From BRHc4a sp049323755 (GTDB taxonomy: Bacteria > Bacillota > Desulfotomaculia > Desulfotomaculales > Desulfocucumaceae), in the NCBI GenBank assembly GCA_049323755.1, contig JBMOPE010000006.1, positions 248,001-312,000 on the forward strand: DNA of 64,000 bases. The letters run 5' to 3'. Made by a program: the position numbers and the translations under genes. Each line of letters begins with the position of its first letter. The stretch's first letter is position 1. Under the pieces are notes generated by a model that did no database searches, had not been told where the DNA came from, and worked only from the letters and a program-made list of their open reading frames with translations. This document shows positions 1 through 8,495 of this stretch, one piece after another.

Positions 1-1
1 G

Positions 2-826
2 GCGACTCCCTTTACCATCTCCATAATAATAGCGGTAATGACCGTGCTCTTTACACTGACCACCATTTCCGGACTTCATAAGGCTATGCAGGCTGCTGCC
101 AACATCAAAGTCTGGCTTTCAATTGCATTCATGGTGTTTATCTTCCTTTTTGGCGGCATGGTTTTCATAATGAACGCATTTACTGATGCCATTGGCGCCT
201 ACTTCCAGAACTTCATCGGGCAGAGCCTGTGGATGGGCAACCTGCCCTGGTTAACCGGCTGGACTATATTCTACTGGGCATGGTGGATTGCCTGGGCCCC
301 GTTTGTTGGCCAATTTGTAGCCCGGGTTTCAAAAGGACGCACCATCCGTGAATTCGTCCTGGCGGTTACCCTGCTGCCTGTTGGGTTTTCCTTCATCTGG
401 CTTTCCATATACGGCGGAGCGGCCTTCAATCTGGATGCCATCTCCAATGGGGCAATTCAGGCCGCTGTTAACGCGGACTATACAACCGCCTTTTTTGCGA
501 CCCTACAGCAGCTGCCGCTATACGCGTTAACTGCTCCACTGGCTATTGTCCTTATCGTCGCCTCCTTTGTGGCGGCTGCAGACTCCGCAACCTATGTGCT
601 GGCAATGCTGACTTCGGGCGGGGACATGGAACCTGACAAGAAGCTCCGCAGTTTCTGGGGCTTTATGCAGGGGGCCATTACCATTATACTGATACTGGTG
701 GGAGGCAAAGCCGCGCTGACGGCTCTGCAGACAGCTTCCATTGCAGCGGCTTTCCCGTTTATGCTTATCATGCTGGCCATGTGCTTCAGCATTTACAAGG
801 CCCTTAGAGAGGATCACGGCAGGTGA
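2..826 (+). CDS. BCCT family betaine/carnitine/choline transporter, C-terminal part
   Basis: This is the C-terminal 274 codons of a BCCT (betaine-carnitine-choline) secondary transporter of the cytoplasmic membrane. The reading frame is open to the left edge, so the start lies outside the window. The family signature is clear: W-T-I-F-Y-W-A-W-W-I-A-W-A-P-F-V-G followed by the conserved K-G-R-T-I-R-E-F loop, with hydrophobic helices before and after and a short charged tail (ALREDHGR). Such transporters import quaternary or methylated amines. The neighbours (DUF1638, corrinoid activator, sarcosine oxidase) suggest glycine betaine, dimethylglycine or a similar methylamine as substrate, which is inference. 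A strong terminator follows. Confidence 0.95.
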   Translation, partial: ATPFTISIIIAVMTVLFTLTTISGLHKAMQAAANIKVWLSIAFMVFIFLFGGMVFIMNAFTDAIGAYFQNFIGQSLWMGNLPWLTGWTIFYWAWWIAWAPFVGQFVARVSKGRTIREFVLAVTLLPVGFSFIWLSIYGGAAFNLDAISNGAIQAAVNADYTTAFFATLQQLPLYALTAPLAIVLIVASFVAAADSATYVLAMLTSGGDMEPDKKLRSFWGFMQGAITIILILVGGKAALTALQTASIAAAFPFMLIMLAMCFSIYKALREDHGR

Positions 827-860
827 AGCCGGTATTTGTATAATGAATAGAACAGGTATA

Positions 861-893
861 GACACCCAGGGCTTGAAAGCCTGGGTGTCTTTT
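861..893 (+). terminator. Rho-independent terminator after the BCCT gene
   Basis: A perfect 10-bp stem GACACCCAGG / CCTGGGTGTC (extended by one base pair if a bulge is allowed) is closed by a short A-rich loop and followed by TTTT. It lies 35 bp after the transporter stop and separates it from the DUF1638-RACo pair. Confidence 0.9.
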
Positions 894-958
894 GATAAAA
901 TTAATACTTTTTGTTAATGTATAAAAAGGGTGGCAATCAGTTTCCGGGAGATGATATC

Positions 959-1639
959 ATGAAAATTAAGCTCATCGGCTGCCATTCAACCATGAATGAA
1001 GTGCGTTGGCTTGGAGCTGACAGTGAAGCGGACTGTGTATTCCTCGATTACAGTTTTCATGCAAGGCCTGATAAACTCCACAGGAAATTACAGGAGATAA
1101 TTAATGAGAGCCAGGATTACGACCTCATTATACTTACATACAGCCGCTGTTCAAATTCTGTAATAGGTTTGGTTTCACCCAATGTGCCGCTCCTGTTTCC
1201 GGCTACCCATGATTGTATTGGCCTAATGCTGGGTTCTAATGCCAGACACATGAAAATGTTTAAAAAGAGCCCGGCTACTTATTATTTCAGCCAGGGCTGG
1301 CTGGATTATGGCCGTACCCCCTATGCTGAATTTCTGGAATACAGGGAAAGGTACGGAGAGAATAAAGCAAAAAAAATAATCAATGCCCTGTACGGACGGT
1401 ATAAAAAAGCAGTGCTGATTATTACACCGGGGATGAAAGATATTGATAATTACCGGTTGCAGGTTAAGGAGATCGCAGACTTTTTTGGTTGGGAAGCAGG
1501 AGAAGTTGAAGGGGATTTAAACCTGCTAAAATCAGTACTTAATGGTTATGGAACATTGGAAACGGTATATGTTAAACCAGGAAAGCCCGTAACCGAGAAA
1601 ATGTTTACGCCAGGAGGACGGGATGATAATCAAAATTAA
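959..1639 (+). CDS. DUF1638 family protein
   Basis: A 226-residue protein that I place in the DUF1638 family from its MKIKLIGCHS opening, the D-L-I-I-L-T-Y-S-R-C-S-N segment and the P-A-T-H-D-C-I-G-L-M-L-G block. The conserved Cys and His residues suggest a metal or substrate site, but the biochemical function is unknown. DUF1638 genes are typically found with MttB-type methyltransferases, corrinoid proteins and corrinoid activators, and here the RACo gene overlaps it by 17 bp. I chose the ATG at 959 over an upstream in-frame start because CCGGGAG sits 8 nt before it. It is probably cotranscribed with the RACo gene. Confidence 0.85.
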   Translation: MKIKLIGCHSTMNEVRWLGADSEADCVFLDYSFHARPDKLHRKLQEIINESQDYDLIILTYSRCSNSVIGLVSPNVPLLFPATHDCIGLMLGSNARHMKMFKKSPATYYFSQGWLDYGRTPYAEFLEYRERYGENKAKKIINALYGRYKKAVLIITPGMKDIDNYRLQVKEIADFFGWEAGEVEGDLNLLKSVLNGYGTLETVYVKPGKPVTEKMFTPGGRDDNQN

Positions 1640-3452
1640 TTCCTGCAGCCTTGTAGAGACTGCCGGAGATGAAACCCTGATGTCTATTCTTATACGCAAT
1701 CAGGCTCCTGTGCAAAACATTTGCAACGGCAAAGGGCTCTGCGGCAAATGCAGGGTCCGGATATTAAAGGGTATACCGGCACCCACTCAGGCAGACATAG
1801 ATCATTTGAATAAGCTGGAAATTGCCCGGGGTTTTCGCCTTGCATGCATGGTAAAACCGCAGGAGGACATGGAAATCGAAATAGATACCACTGAGCCATA
1901 TGACCGGAAAGAAGCAGCGCTTCTAAACATACAAAACGAAGATTTAAACCCTGGTGTGAGAAAAGTCTTTATGCAAATTCCCAAACCGAGCCTGGAAGAT
2001 GAGCGGGGTGACTGGGACAGGCTGGCGGATGAGCTGTCAAAGGTTTGTGATGTTCGGCCAGAGCCAAATCTAAAAGTATTGGCAAAACTTCCTGGCGTTT
2101 TGCGTGCCCGGGATTTTTGGGTAACCTCGACATTATGGGGCAACCAGGTTATTGAGGTGGAACCGGGAGACAGGTCGCAGTTCACCTATGGGATAGCCGT
2201 AGACATTGGGACGACAAGTGTGGCGGCTGCTCTGGTGGATTTGCTGCAGGCTAGGGTGTTAAAAATTGAATCCGCAGAAAACGGTCAGACAGTATACGGC
2301 GCTGATGTCATATCCAGAATAGCCTATGCCGTTGAAAGTCATGATAATCACCGGCAGCTGCGGATAGCTGTAAGGGAAACGGTAAACCAATTAGTAGAAA
2401 ATATTATTTCTGGCACTGGAATAGCTTGCGAAGATATTTATAAAATGACAGTTGCAGCCAATACCACCATGAGTCATTTATTTCTGGGCCTGGATGTTTC
2501 GCACCTGGCAAAAGCGCCATATGTCTCATCCTGCAACTGTTCTTTGGAATTGTCTGCCGATGAATTGGGGTTAAGAATAAATCCCCAGGCCAGAGTGTTA
2601 ATATTCCCCAATATAGGCAGTTTTGTTGGTGGGGATACCATGGGCGCAGTTATTGGATCAAAGCTTTACCTGAAGGAAGGAAACATTTTATTAATTGATT
2701 TGGGGACAAATTGCGAGCTTTTTTTGAAAACCCCCACAAATATGATGGCCTGTTCCACAGCAGCAGGACCTGCCTTTGAGGGATCCGGCATTACCCATGG
2801 AATGAGGGCTAAACCGGGAGCCATTGAAGGAATAAAAATAACCGAAAATGATGTAAAGGTTAAAGTTATCGGTGACCGGAAGGCGGTTGGGATTTGCGGT
2901 TCAGGAATTATCGAGGGTATTGAACAAATGAGAAAGGCCGGGATTATAAGTAAACAGGGATCAATTATGGAGCCTGCCCAAAACAACAGTTTATCGGCTG
3001 AACTTAAATCCCGTATTCGGCCAGGAGGAAAAAACAGGCGGGAATTTATTCTTTCCTATGGCGGCCACACAGAAACCGATATTGTAATAAACCAAAAAGA
3101 TATAGGCGAGCTGCAGCTGGCCAAAGGAGCAGTTTGCGCAGGAATAAAGACTATTACGGGAACGGCCGGTATTTCATTTCAGGATATTGATGAGGTCATC
3201 CTGGCAGGAACTTTTGCATCATATTTAAAGGCCGAAAGTATCCTTGAAATAGGCCTGGTACCCGTTATTGAACCGGGGAAAATAAGGACCGTGGGAAATG
3301 CCGCTCATGCCGGCGCTATACGCGCCCTGTTCAATCAGGAATTGTTTTATAAGGCGGGGCAACTTGCTGCCAGGGTAAGGCATATTGAGCTTGGGGGAAA
3401 TAAAATATTTACCGATAACTACATGAAGAGTATGTATATAGACCCGTCATAA
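1623..3452 (+). CDS. ASKHA-domain corrinoid activation protein (RACo/RamA-like) with N-terminal 2Fe-2S ferredoxin domain
   Basis: A 609-residue protein of the reductive activators of corrinoid proteins, which use ATP to return inactive Co(II) corrinoid to Co(I). The N-terminal ferredoxin domain has ligands Cys34, Cys40, Cys43 and Cys75 (C-x5-C-x2-C...C). A linker leads to the ASKHA ATPase domain, which begins Y-G-I-A-V-D-I-G-T-T-S near residue 190 and has later phosphate and adenosine motifs including L-L-I-D-L-G-T-N-C-E and G-I-C-G-S-G-I-I-E. The length matches the family. The start ATG overlaps the DUF1638 gene and has AGGAGG 5 nt upstream, so translation is probably coupled. It would serve a methyltransferase-corrinoid protein pair encoded outside the window, probably for a methylated amine; that substrate is inferred from context. 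Confidence 0.93.
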   Translation: MIIKINSCSLVETAGDETLMSILIRNQAPVQNICNGKGLCGKCRVRILKGIPAPTQADIDHLNKLEIARGFRLACMVKPQEDMEIEIDTTEPYDRKEAALLNIQNEDLNPGVRKVFMQIPKPSLEDERGDWDRLADELSKVCDVRPEPNLKVLAKLPGVLRARDFWVTSTLWGNQVIEVEPGDRSQFTYGIAVDIGTTSVAAALVDLLQARVLKIESAENGQTVYGADVISRIAYAVESHDNHRQLRIAVRETVNQLVENIISGTGIACEDIYKMTVAANTTMSHLFLGLDVSHLAKAPYVSSCNCSLELSADELGLRINPQARVLIFPNIGSFVGGDTMGAVIGSKLYLKEGNILLIDLGTNCELFLKTPTNMMACSTAAGPAFEGSGITHGMRAKPGAIEGIKITENDVKVKVIGDRKAVGICGSGIIEGIEQMRKAGIISKQGSIMEPAQNNSLSAELKSRIRPGGKNRREFILSYGGHTETDIVINQKDIGELQLAKGAVCAGIKTITGTAGISFQDIDEVILAGTFASYLKAESILEIGLVPVIEPGKIRTVGNAAHAGAIRALFNQELFYKAGQLAARVRHIELGGNKIFTDNYMKSMYIDPS

Positions 3453-3510
3453 CTTCACTAACTTTATCCACCCTGGGCATAACAGTGCCAAATAATATGT
3501 AAATGAAAGG

Positions 3511-3534
3511 GAGCCCGTTAAACCAAACGGGCTC
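3511..3534 (+). terminator. Hairpin after RACo gene, possible weak terminator
   Basis: Inverted repeat GAGCCCGTT / AACGGGCTC (9 bp, 6-nt loop), 59 bp after the RACo stop codon. It lacks a proper T-run (TCAATTT follows), so termination strength is uncertain. It also marks the point where the reading frame of the truncated activator downstream becomes closed. Confidence 0.5.
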
Positions 3535-3617
3535 TCAATTTAAGCACATTAAAAGCGGAAATTGGAAACATTAAAGAATATTCTATTGGCCGTGATTTAC
3601 CCTCAATAAATGAGCTA

Positions 3618-4670
3618 ATGACCAGGCTGTTAGACCGCTTCAATAACCATATATCCAAAAACAGAAAAAATGGCACCAGCTTCTCATTAGAAAGCTTAGT
3701 AGGCTCCAGCTCCAGCATTACCCAGGCAATTAGAAAAGCCCGAAAGGTGGCCTCAATTAAATCTACAGTGACGCTTATCGGCGAAACAGGTTCCGGCAAA
3801 GAACTCTTTGCCCAAGGAATTCATAATGCCAGTTCCTCTGCTTCGCAACCATTTATCGCTGTTAACTGCGCCGCTATACCGGAAACTTTAATGGAAAGTC
3901 TAATGATGGGTACCGTTAAAGGGGCTTTCTCCGGGGCAATTGATGCCCCGGGTTTTGTTGAACAAGCAGAAAACGGGACTTTGTTTCTGGACGAAATAAA
4001 TTCACTGAGTCTGCAACTGCAGCCTAAATTGCTCAGATTGCTGCAGGATAAGACGGTGCGCCGCATTGGGGGTAAGATAGAGCGAAAAATCAACTGCCGT
4101 ATAATTTGTGCTTCTAATGAAAACTTATTTGAATTATCGGAAAAGGGACAATTCCGCGAGGACCTTCTATACCGTTTGACAGCAGTGGTTCTTGACATTC
4201 CGCCCCTAAGAGAACGTCCTGAAGATATCCCATTACTAGCCCAAAAAATCATTAATGATTTTAATAAAGCTTTCGACTTAAATATTCGTGAAATAACACC
4301 GGAGCTATCGGAGTTTTTTAAGCAATATGATTGGCCGGGAAACGTCAGAGAGCTAGAAAATATTATCGAGAGCGCTATGAGTCTCTCTAATAAGAACGAC
4401 ACACTCTTAACCATAGAACATGTGCCGGCGATTATAAAAAGACGAATGGAAAAGACCACTTCCTTTAGACATCACATAAACACAGAACTATTTGACGGAG
4501 AAAATCTTAATGCTTTTTTACGTAAGTGTGAAAAAGAATTTATTGAATCGACATTAGCCAAATACAAAGGCAATGTGGCTGCAGCAGCAAAACAACTGGG
4601 CATTGCCCGCCAGAACCTGCATTATCGTTTACGCAAGCTCTCCATTGAACCCGACATATATAGGGGTTAA
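3618..4670 (+). CDS. RocR-type sigma-54 activator lacking its N-terminal sensor domain
   Basis: This contains an AAA+ sigma-54 interaction domain and a C-terminal Fis-type HTH. Walker A is GETGSGKE near residues 55-62, Walker B is T-L-F-L-D-E-I-N, and the C-terminal HTH contains A-A-A-K-Q-L-G-I-A-R-Q-N. The sigma-54 contact loop reads GAFSGA instead of GAFTGA, within the M-G-T-V-K-G-A-F context typical of RocR-like proteins. RocR-like activators are normally about 460 residues with a PAS sensor. Here the frame continues upstream in coding-like sequence (S-T-L-K-A-E-I-G-N-I-K-E-Y) only to a stop at 3519, and no ribosome site precedes 3618. I read it as a remnant that has lost the sensor, possibly non-functional. 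An expressed PspF-like short activator is the alternative. Confidence 0.75.
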   Translation: MTRLLDRFNNHISKNRKNGTSFSLESLVGSSSSITQAIRKARKVASIKSTVTLIGETGSGKELFAQGIHNASSSASQPFIAVNCAAIPETLMESLMMGTVKGAFSGAIDAPGFVEQAENGTLFLDEINSLSLQLQPKLLRLLQDKTVRRIGGKIERKINCRIICASNENLFELSEKGQFREDLLYRLTAVVLDIPPLRERPEDIPLLAQKIINDFNKAFDLNIREITPELSEFFKQYDWPGNVRELENIIESAMSLSNKNDTLLTIEHVPAIIKRRMEKTTSFRHHINTELFDGENLNAFLRKCEKEFIESTLAKYKGNVAAAAKQLGIARQNLHYRLRKLSIEPDIYRG

Positions 4671-4677
4671 TAAAAAG

Positions 4678-6459
4678 CTAAATTAAATCATATTCTTTTA
4701 ATTTCCTGTACATGGTGGCCCTGCTAATCCCAAGGGCTTCAGAAATCTTTTCCTTATCATGGCTTTGCGAACCAAAGAACTCCAGCGCTTCAACCAGCAC
4801 TTGTCGCTCAACCTCTTTTATCTTTTCACGCAACCTTGCTCCGAGGTAATCCGACTTCACTTTGCCGTACTGAAATTGCCTGATTCTGTATGGGAGACTT
4901 TCCAGGGAGATTAGTTCGCATGTCTCCAGGTTGCAGGCATATTCCACGGCATTTTGCAATTCCCGGATATTCCCCGGCCAATAATAATTCATTAATAATT
5001 CCATAGCTTCAGGAGTAAATCCGCTATACTCCTTATTCATCAAGCCGTTAAATTTTTTCAGAAAGAAGTCCAGCAGAAGGGGTATATCTCCTTTCCTCTC
5101 TCGAAGAGTAGGTAAAGTTAATGGTATTACATTCAACCGGTAATACAGGTCCTCCCTAAATTCGCCCCGGGCAACCATTTGATTCAGGTTCTTGTTGGTA
5201 GCGGCGATAACCCGGACATCCAAACTAACCTCCTGGATTCCGCCAACCCTTTCCAATTTCTTTTCCTGCAGCACCCGTAAAATTTTAGCTTGCAAATAAA
5301 GCGGCATTTCAGCAATTTCATCCAGAAAGATTGAACCACCCTGGGCCAATTCGAACTTCCCTGGTTTTCCTCCATGCTTGGCTCCGGTAAAAGCCCCATC
5401 TTCATAGCCGAACAGTTCACTTTCCAACAAGGCGTCAGGAATGGCACTGCAGTTAATAGCCACAAATGGTTTCGAGCCCCGCGGACTGGCTGTGTGAATG
5501 GCCCGGGCAAAAAGCTCTTTACCCGTACCGCTCTCTCCTTCAATCAACACCGTAGAGTCATTAGCCGCGACTTTATAAGCCTTATCTTTGGCCTGTTTAA
5601 TCTGCACACTGTTCCCCAGGATTTCATCAAACCTGGTCTCAATTACCGACAGCGCAAAACGGGAAGCCACTCTTTGCACATCAGAGACCGGCCGAAAGGA
5701 CTCCACCGCTCCTACCAATTGGCCATTAACTTCAATGGGAAAAGCGCTGCAAAGCAAGTTAACCCGCTTTTTGCCACGTTTGTGCGTAACTACCTGTTCA
5801 AGTACCTCCCGGTTATTCTTCAATACCCGGCAGACCAGCAACTCAGGAAAGAGATCTTTTACCCGTCGGTTCACTACTTTCTCCTGACTCACCCCAAAGA
5901 TCCAGGCCGCCGCAGGATTGAAGTGGGTAATCAGACCTTGAACGTCCACTGCTACAATACCTTCTTGAATGGAATTAACAATGGTCCGGAGGTGATTGGA
6001 AGTGATCATCAAATTCTGTACCGTTGCTTCTTCTCTAACCTTCGTGGCCAACAAGTCAGCCATTTTGGCAACAAAGGACTGAAGTTGCTCGTCATTGGCC
6101 AGGAGGGTTTCCCTTTGCTCCCCCGTTAAACTTACCAGGCTGATCAGCCCAATACTTTCGCCGTCAACAATGATGGGACAGAATAGGCCGGCAGTATAAA
6201 AACAGTTCCCTTTCAAATCACAGTCGTTACAAAGTAAATGCTGGCCTGGATCAGTTACGATAAAAAGCTCACCCTTATTCAACACGAAACGGTTGACAAA
6301 TCCCCGCTTTTGCCTTGAACCCACTTCCGTCCGCAACCTACCAGTTCCGGCCACTCTCATTAAGTTATTATCCACTATCTCTACTTCCAGTTTTAAAGCG
6401 GCAGCGATGGCTTCAGCCACACTCTGTACGAAGGGTTGAATCTTTTGCAATTTACCCAT
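4678..6459 (-). CDS. Sigma-54-dependent transcriptional activator (GAF-like/PAS/AAA+/Fis HTH), probable regulator of the sox operon
   Basis: A 593-residue bacterial enhancer-binding protein. The N-terminal sensor region (1-150) carries a four-Cys cluster (Cys77, 80, 86, 94) that could bind a metal, Fe-S cluster or redox signal. A PAS domain (about 158-260) precedes the AAA+ core with Walker A GESGTGKE (308-315), the intact sigma-54 contact loop GAFTGA (355-360) and a Fis-type HTH at the C-terminus (E-A-L-G-I-S-R-A-T-M-Y-R-K). It is transcribed divergently from soxB. The gap between them holds three copies of one 14-bp palindrome and a -24/-12 promoter facing sox. The copy nearest its own start suggests autoregulation. 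That it controls sox is inferred from layout. Confidence 0.93.
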   Translation of the reverse strand: MGKLQKIQPFVQSVAEAIAAALKLEVEIVDNNLMRVAGTGRLRTEVGSRQKRGFVNRFVLNKGELFIVTDPGQHLLCNDCDLKGNCFYTAGLFCPIIVDGESIGLISLVSLTGEQRETLLANDEQLQSFVAKMADLLATKVREEATVQNLMITSNHLRTIVNSIQEGIVAVDVQGLITHFNPAAAWIFGVSQEKVVNRRVKDLFPELLVCRVLKNNREVLEQVVTHKRGKKRVNLLCSAFPIEVNGQLVGAVESFRPVSDVQRVASRFALSVIETRFDEILGNSVQIKQAKDKAYKVAANDSTVLIEGESGTGKELFARAIHTASPRGSKPFVAINCSAIPDALLESELFGYEDGAFTGAKHGGKPGKFELAQGGSIFLDEIAEMPLYLQAKILRVLQEKKLERVGGIQEVSLDVRVIAATNKNLNQMVARGEFREDLYYRLNVIPLTLPTLRERKGDIPLLLDFFLKKFNGLMNKEYSGFTPEAMELLMNYYWPGNIRELQNAVEYACNLETCELISLESLPYRIRQFQYGKVKSDYLGARLREKIKEVERQVLVEALEFFGSQSHDKEKISEALGISRATMYRKLKEYDLI

Positions 6460-6472
6460 CCCATCACCTCAT

Positions 6473-6486
6473 TCTCATTTATGAGA
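6473..6486. promoter_or_regulatory. bEBP palindrome copy 1 (TCTCA-N4-TGAGA)
   Basis: TCTCATTTATGAGA, a perfect dyad 13 bp upstream of the start codon of the minus-strand activator gene. This position would let the activator repress or tune its own synthesis. Confidence 0.85.
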
Positions 6487-6566
6487 CTTTTTGTTTTTCG
6501 ACAATAACTCAAAAGATTCCTTTAAAAAAATTGGGGTTCGATCATGCAGTCATAGAGATAGGCTGG

Positions 6567-6580
6567 TCTCAAAAATGAGA
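6567..6580. promoter_or_regulatory. bEBP palindrome copy 2, inside a longer dyad
   Basis: TCTCAAAAATGAGA. The symmetry continues outward as GGCTG (6561-6565) and CAGCC (6582-6586), so this is the most extensive of the three dyads. It starts 94 bp after copy 1. Confidence 0.85.
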
Positions 6581-6647
6581 TCAGCCCTCATTTTATTTGC
6601 AACCTTCCTGCTAATATACAAATTTATAAGCTATCATAAAGCTCATA

Positions 6648-6661
6648 TCTCAATTTTGAGA
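6648..6661. promoter_or_regulatory. bEBP palindrome copy 3
   Basis: TCTCAATTTTGAGA, starting 81 bp after copy 2 and about 180 bp upstream of the -24 element. That distance is usual for enhancer sites of sigma-54 promoters. Confidence 0.85.
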
Positions 6662-6839
6662 TAAATATCATTATTGATACGGGCATTGGAATCTGGGATT
6701 TATCCTGATAATACTAATAAGCGTTTAGTGGTACCGGGCGCTCCGGTGGTATCGCTCCGCTCTCTCTTGCAATTTCACTTGTTGTGGTTGGAGCGGCTTA
6801 TCTGCGCATGCAGCCATGAATGCGGAGCTATACGGTTAT

Positions 6840-6856
6840 AGGCATTGTTTTTGCAT
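6840..6856 (+). promoter_or_regulatory. Sigma-54 (-24/-12) promoter for soxBDAG
   Basis: AGGCATTGTTTTTGCAT matches the GG-N10-GC rule exactly (GG at 6841-6842, GC at 6853-6854) and most of the TGGCAC-N5-TTGCA consensus. Transcription should begin near 6866, giving a leader of about 55 nt before soxB. Confidence 0.85.
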
Positions 6857-6921
6857 AGATAATGTAAATCAGTTCTAAAATGCGCTCCGGCGCAAACAAC
6901 TCTAGAAGATAGGTGGACGCT

Positions 6922-8145
6922 ATGTTTGGTAAATTTCAACCCCTGTGGGGAAAAAAGCCCACTCTCAAATCCAGCTATGATGCTGTAATTATCGGAGGCG
7001 GGCTGCACGGTTTGGCCACCGCGTATTTTCTGGCCAAGGAGCATGGCATGAACAACATTGCCATCCTCGAAAAGCGCTACATCGGCTTTGGCGGCGCCGG
7101 CCGCAACACCGCCATCGTCCGCGCCAACCAGAGAACGCAGGAGAATGTGCCTCTATATAAAGAGGCTTTGGACCTGTGGCCGGTTCTTACCAAAGAGCTG
7201 GACTATAACCTGATGTTCAACAACTGCGGCAATTTGAATCTGATGCACAGCGAAGCGGCCATGAATGCGGCCCGCATGAATGTCTGCACAGCCCAGTTTC
7301 ACGGGGTCGAGAGCCACCTGTTGGACGCCAGGCAGGTCAAGGATCTGGAGCCGGCGATCAACATTTCACCGGACATCACTTATCCGATTCACGGGGCCAT
7401 GTTCCATCCGCCCGGCGGTGTGGTCCGGCACGACGCAGTGGTATGGGGCCTGGCTAAAGGCGCGGCCCGATATGGGGTACATATCCATCAGCAAATCGAA
7501 GCTACTGCGATCCACACAGAAAAAGGCAAAATAACAGGGGTGGATACCAGCGGCGGCCGTATCCATACCCAGCGGGTGCTGGTATCGGCAGGCGGCTACA
7601 CAGCGGGTATCATCAATAAAATGCTCGGCATACGGCTGCCCATCAGTGTACTGACCATCCAGGCCATGGTCACCCAGCCGCTCAAACCGGTTCTTAATCA
7701 CGTGGTTTCATCCGGCATGTATCACGCCTATGCCAACCAGACCCTCAAGGGTGAAATCGCCACCGGCGCGCACATGGACCCCTGGCCCAACTACACGACC
7801 CTGACCACGGCGCATTACATCAAACACCAGGCCGAGGCATTATCAGAGTTTCTGCCTTTCCTGCGGGGGGTGAAGTTCATGCGCCACTGGGCCGGACTGG
7901 CCGACATGACGCCGGACATGGCTCCCATTATGGATGGCAACGACCCCATCGACGGTTTCTACATGAATTGCGGCTGGGGATACTTTGGCTTTAAATCCTG
8001 TACCGCAACAGGTCGCTATATGGCCAAATTCATGGCCAGCGGCCAGTGTCCGGACATGCTCAAGCCGTTTAACATGCGCCGCTATGAAAAACACAAATTA
8101 ATGGGCGAAACCGCCGCCCTGGTCAGCTACACAGCGGACAATTAA
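6922..8145 (+). CDS. soxB: Sarcosine oxidase/dehydrogenase subunit beta (FAD-dependent oxidoreductase)
   Basis: A 407-residue flavoprotein subunit that oxidises the N-methyl group of sarcosine (or dimethylglycine) in the heterotetrameric enzyme. The FAD dinucleotide fold V-I-I-G-G-G-L-H-G-L-A lies near residues 22-32. His170 in V-R-H-D-A-V matches the covalent flavin-linking His of this family, and G-W-G-Y-F-G-F-K near the C-terminus belongs to the conserved flavin-binding end. ATG 6922 is preferred over GTG 6913 because AGGTGG (6911-6916) is 5 nt before it and includes the GTG. It is the first gene of soxBDAG behind a sigma-54 promoter. The operon is visibly richer in G+C than the flanks, suggesting transfer. 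In an anaerobe the electron acceptor is probably not oxygen. Confidence 0.95.
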   Translation: MFGKFQPLWGKKPTLKSSYDAVIIGGGLHGLATAYFLAKEHGMNNIAILEKRYIGFGGAGRNTAIVRANQRTQENVPLYKEALDLWPVLTKELDYNLMFNNCGNLNLMHSEAAMNAARMNVCTAQFHGVESHLLDARQVKDLEPAINISPDITYPIHGAMFHPPGGVVRHDAVVWGLAKGAARYGVHIHQQIEATAIHTEKGKITGVDTSGGRIHTQRVLVSAGGYTAGIINKMLGIRLPISVLTIQAMVTQPLKPVLNHVVSSGMYHAYANQTLKGEIATGAHMDPWPNYTTLTTAHYIKHQAEALSEFLPFLRGVKFMRHWAGLADMTPDMAPIMDGNDPIDGFYMNCGWGYFGFKSCTATGRYMAKFMASGQCPDMLKPFNMRRYEKHKLMGETAALVSYTADN

Positions 8146-8149
8146 GATA

Positions 8150-8214
8150 GGTGCCAGGCCCTTAACTTATTAACTTACTCCAGGAATAAGTTAATAAGTT
8201 AAGGGCCTGGCACC
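8150..8214. repeat. 65-bp hairpin element, 28-bp perfect inverted repeat
   Basis: Arms 8150-8177 and 8187-8214 are perfectly complementary over 28 bp with a 9-nt loop CTCCAGGAA. The outer end is GGTGCCAGGCCC and the inner part is an A+T-rich repeat of TTAACTTA. It fills almost the whole gap between soxB and soxD and has no T-run, so a terminator inside the operon is unlikely. REP-like or MITE-like mobile hairpins look like this. Only one copy was noticed in the window. Confidence 0.9.
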
Positions 8215-8234
8215 AGAAAATAGGAGGTACAGCG

Positions 8235-8495
8235 ATGGCACTGACGATTACTTGCCCCAATTGCGGTAAACGCAATGGCTACGAATTCCGATATGGCGGT
8301 GAAGACAAGGGGCCGCGGCCCGTGGAAGAAGGATTGACCCCGCAAAGCTGGTGCGACTATGTGCACATGAACAACTGTGTAGCCGGCATTCAAAAAGAGT
8401 GGTGGTGTCATAAGAGCGGATGCGGTGCCTGGTTTACCATTTATCGCAACACCCTGACCAACCTTGAAGTGGAAAAACCGGAGGAAAAATCATGA
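8235..8495 (+). CDS. soxD: Sarcosine oxidase subunit delta
   Basis: An 86-residue zinc-binding subunit with the family pattern C-P-N-C-G near residues 7-11 and a second ligand group E-W-W-C-H-K-S-G-C-G near 55-64. It stabilises the alpha-beta-gamma assembly and has no catalysis of its own. AGGAGG at 8222-8227 is 7 nt before the ATG. The stop overlaps the soxA start by 4 bp, so expression is coupled. The palindromic element directly upstream could affect mRNA stability between soxB and soxD. Confidence 0.95.
   Translation: MALTITCPNCGKRNGYEFRYGGEDKGPRPVEEGLTPQSWCDYVHMNNCVAGIQKEWWCHKSGCGAWFTIYRNTLTNLEVEKPEEKS

Noticed and set aside
5374..6129. Plus-strand open frame of 251 codons inside the sigma-54 activator gene
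   Set aside because: It is the complement of a well-conserved AAA+ and PAS coding region and has no protein features of its own.
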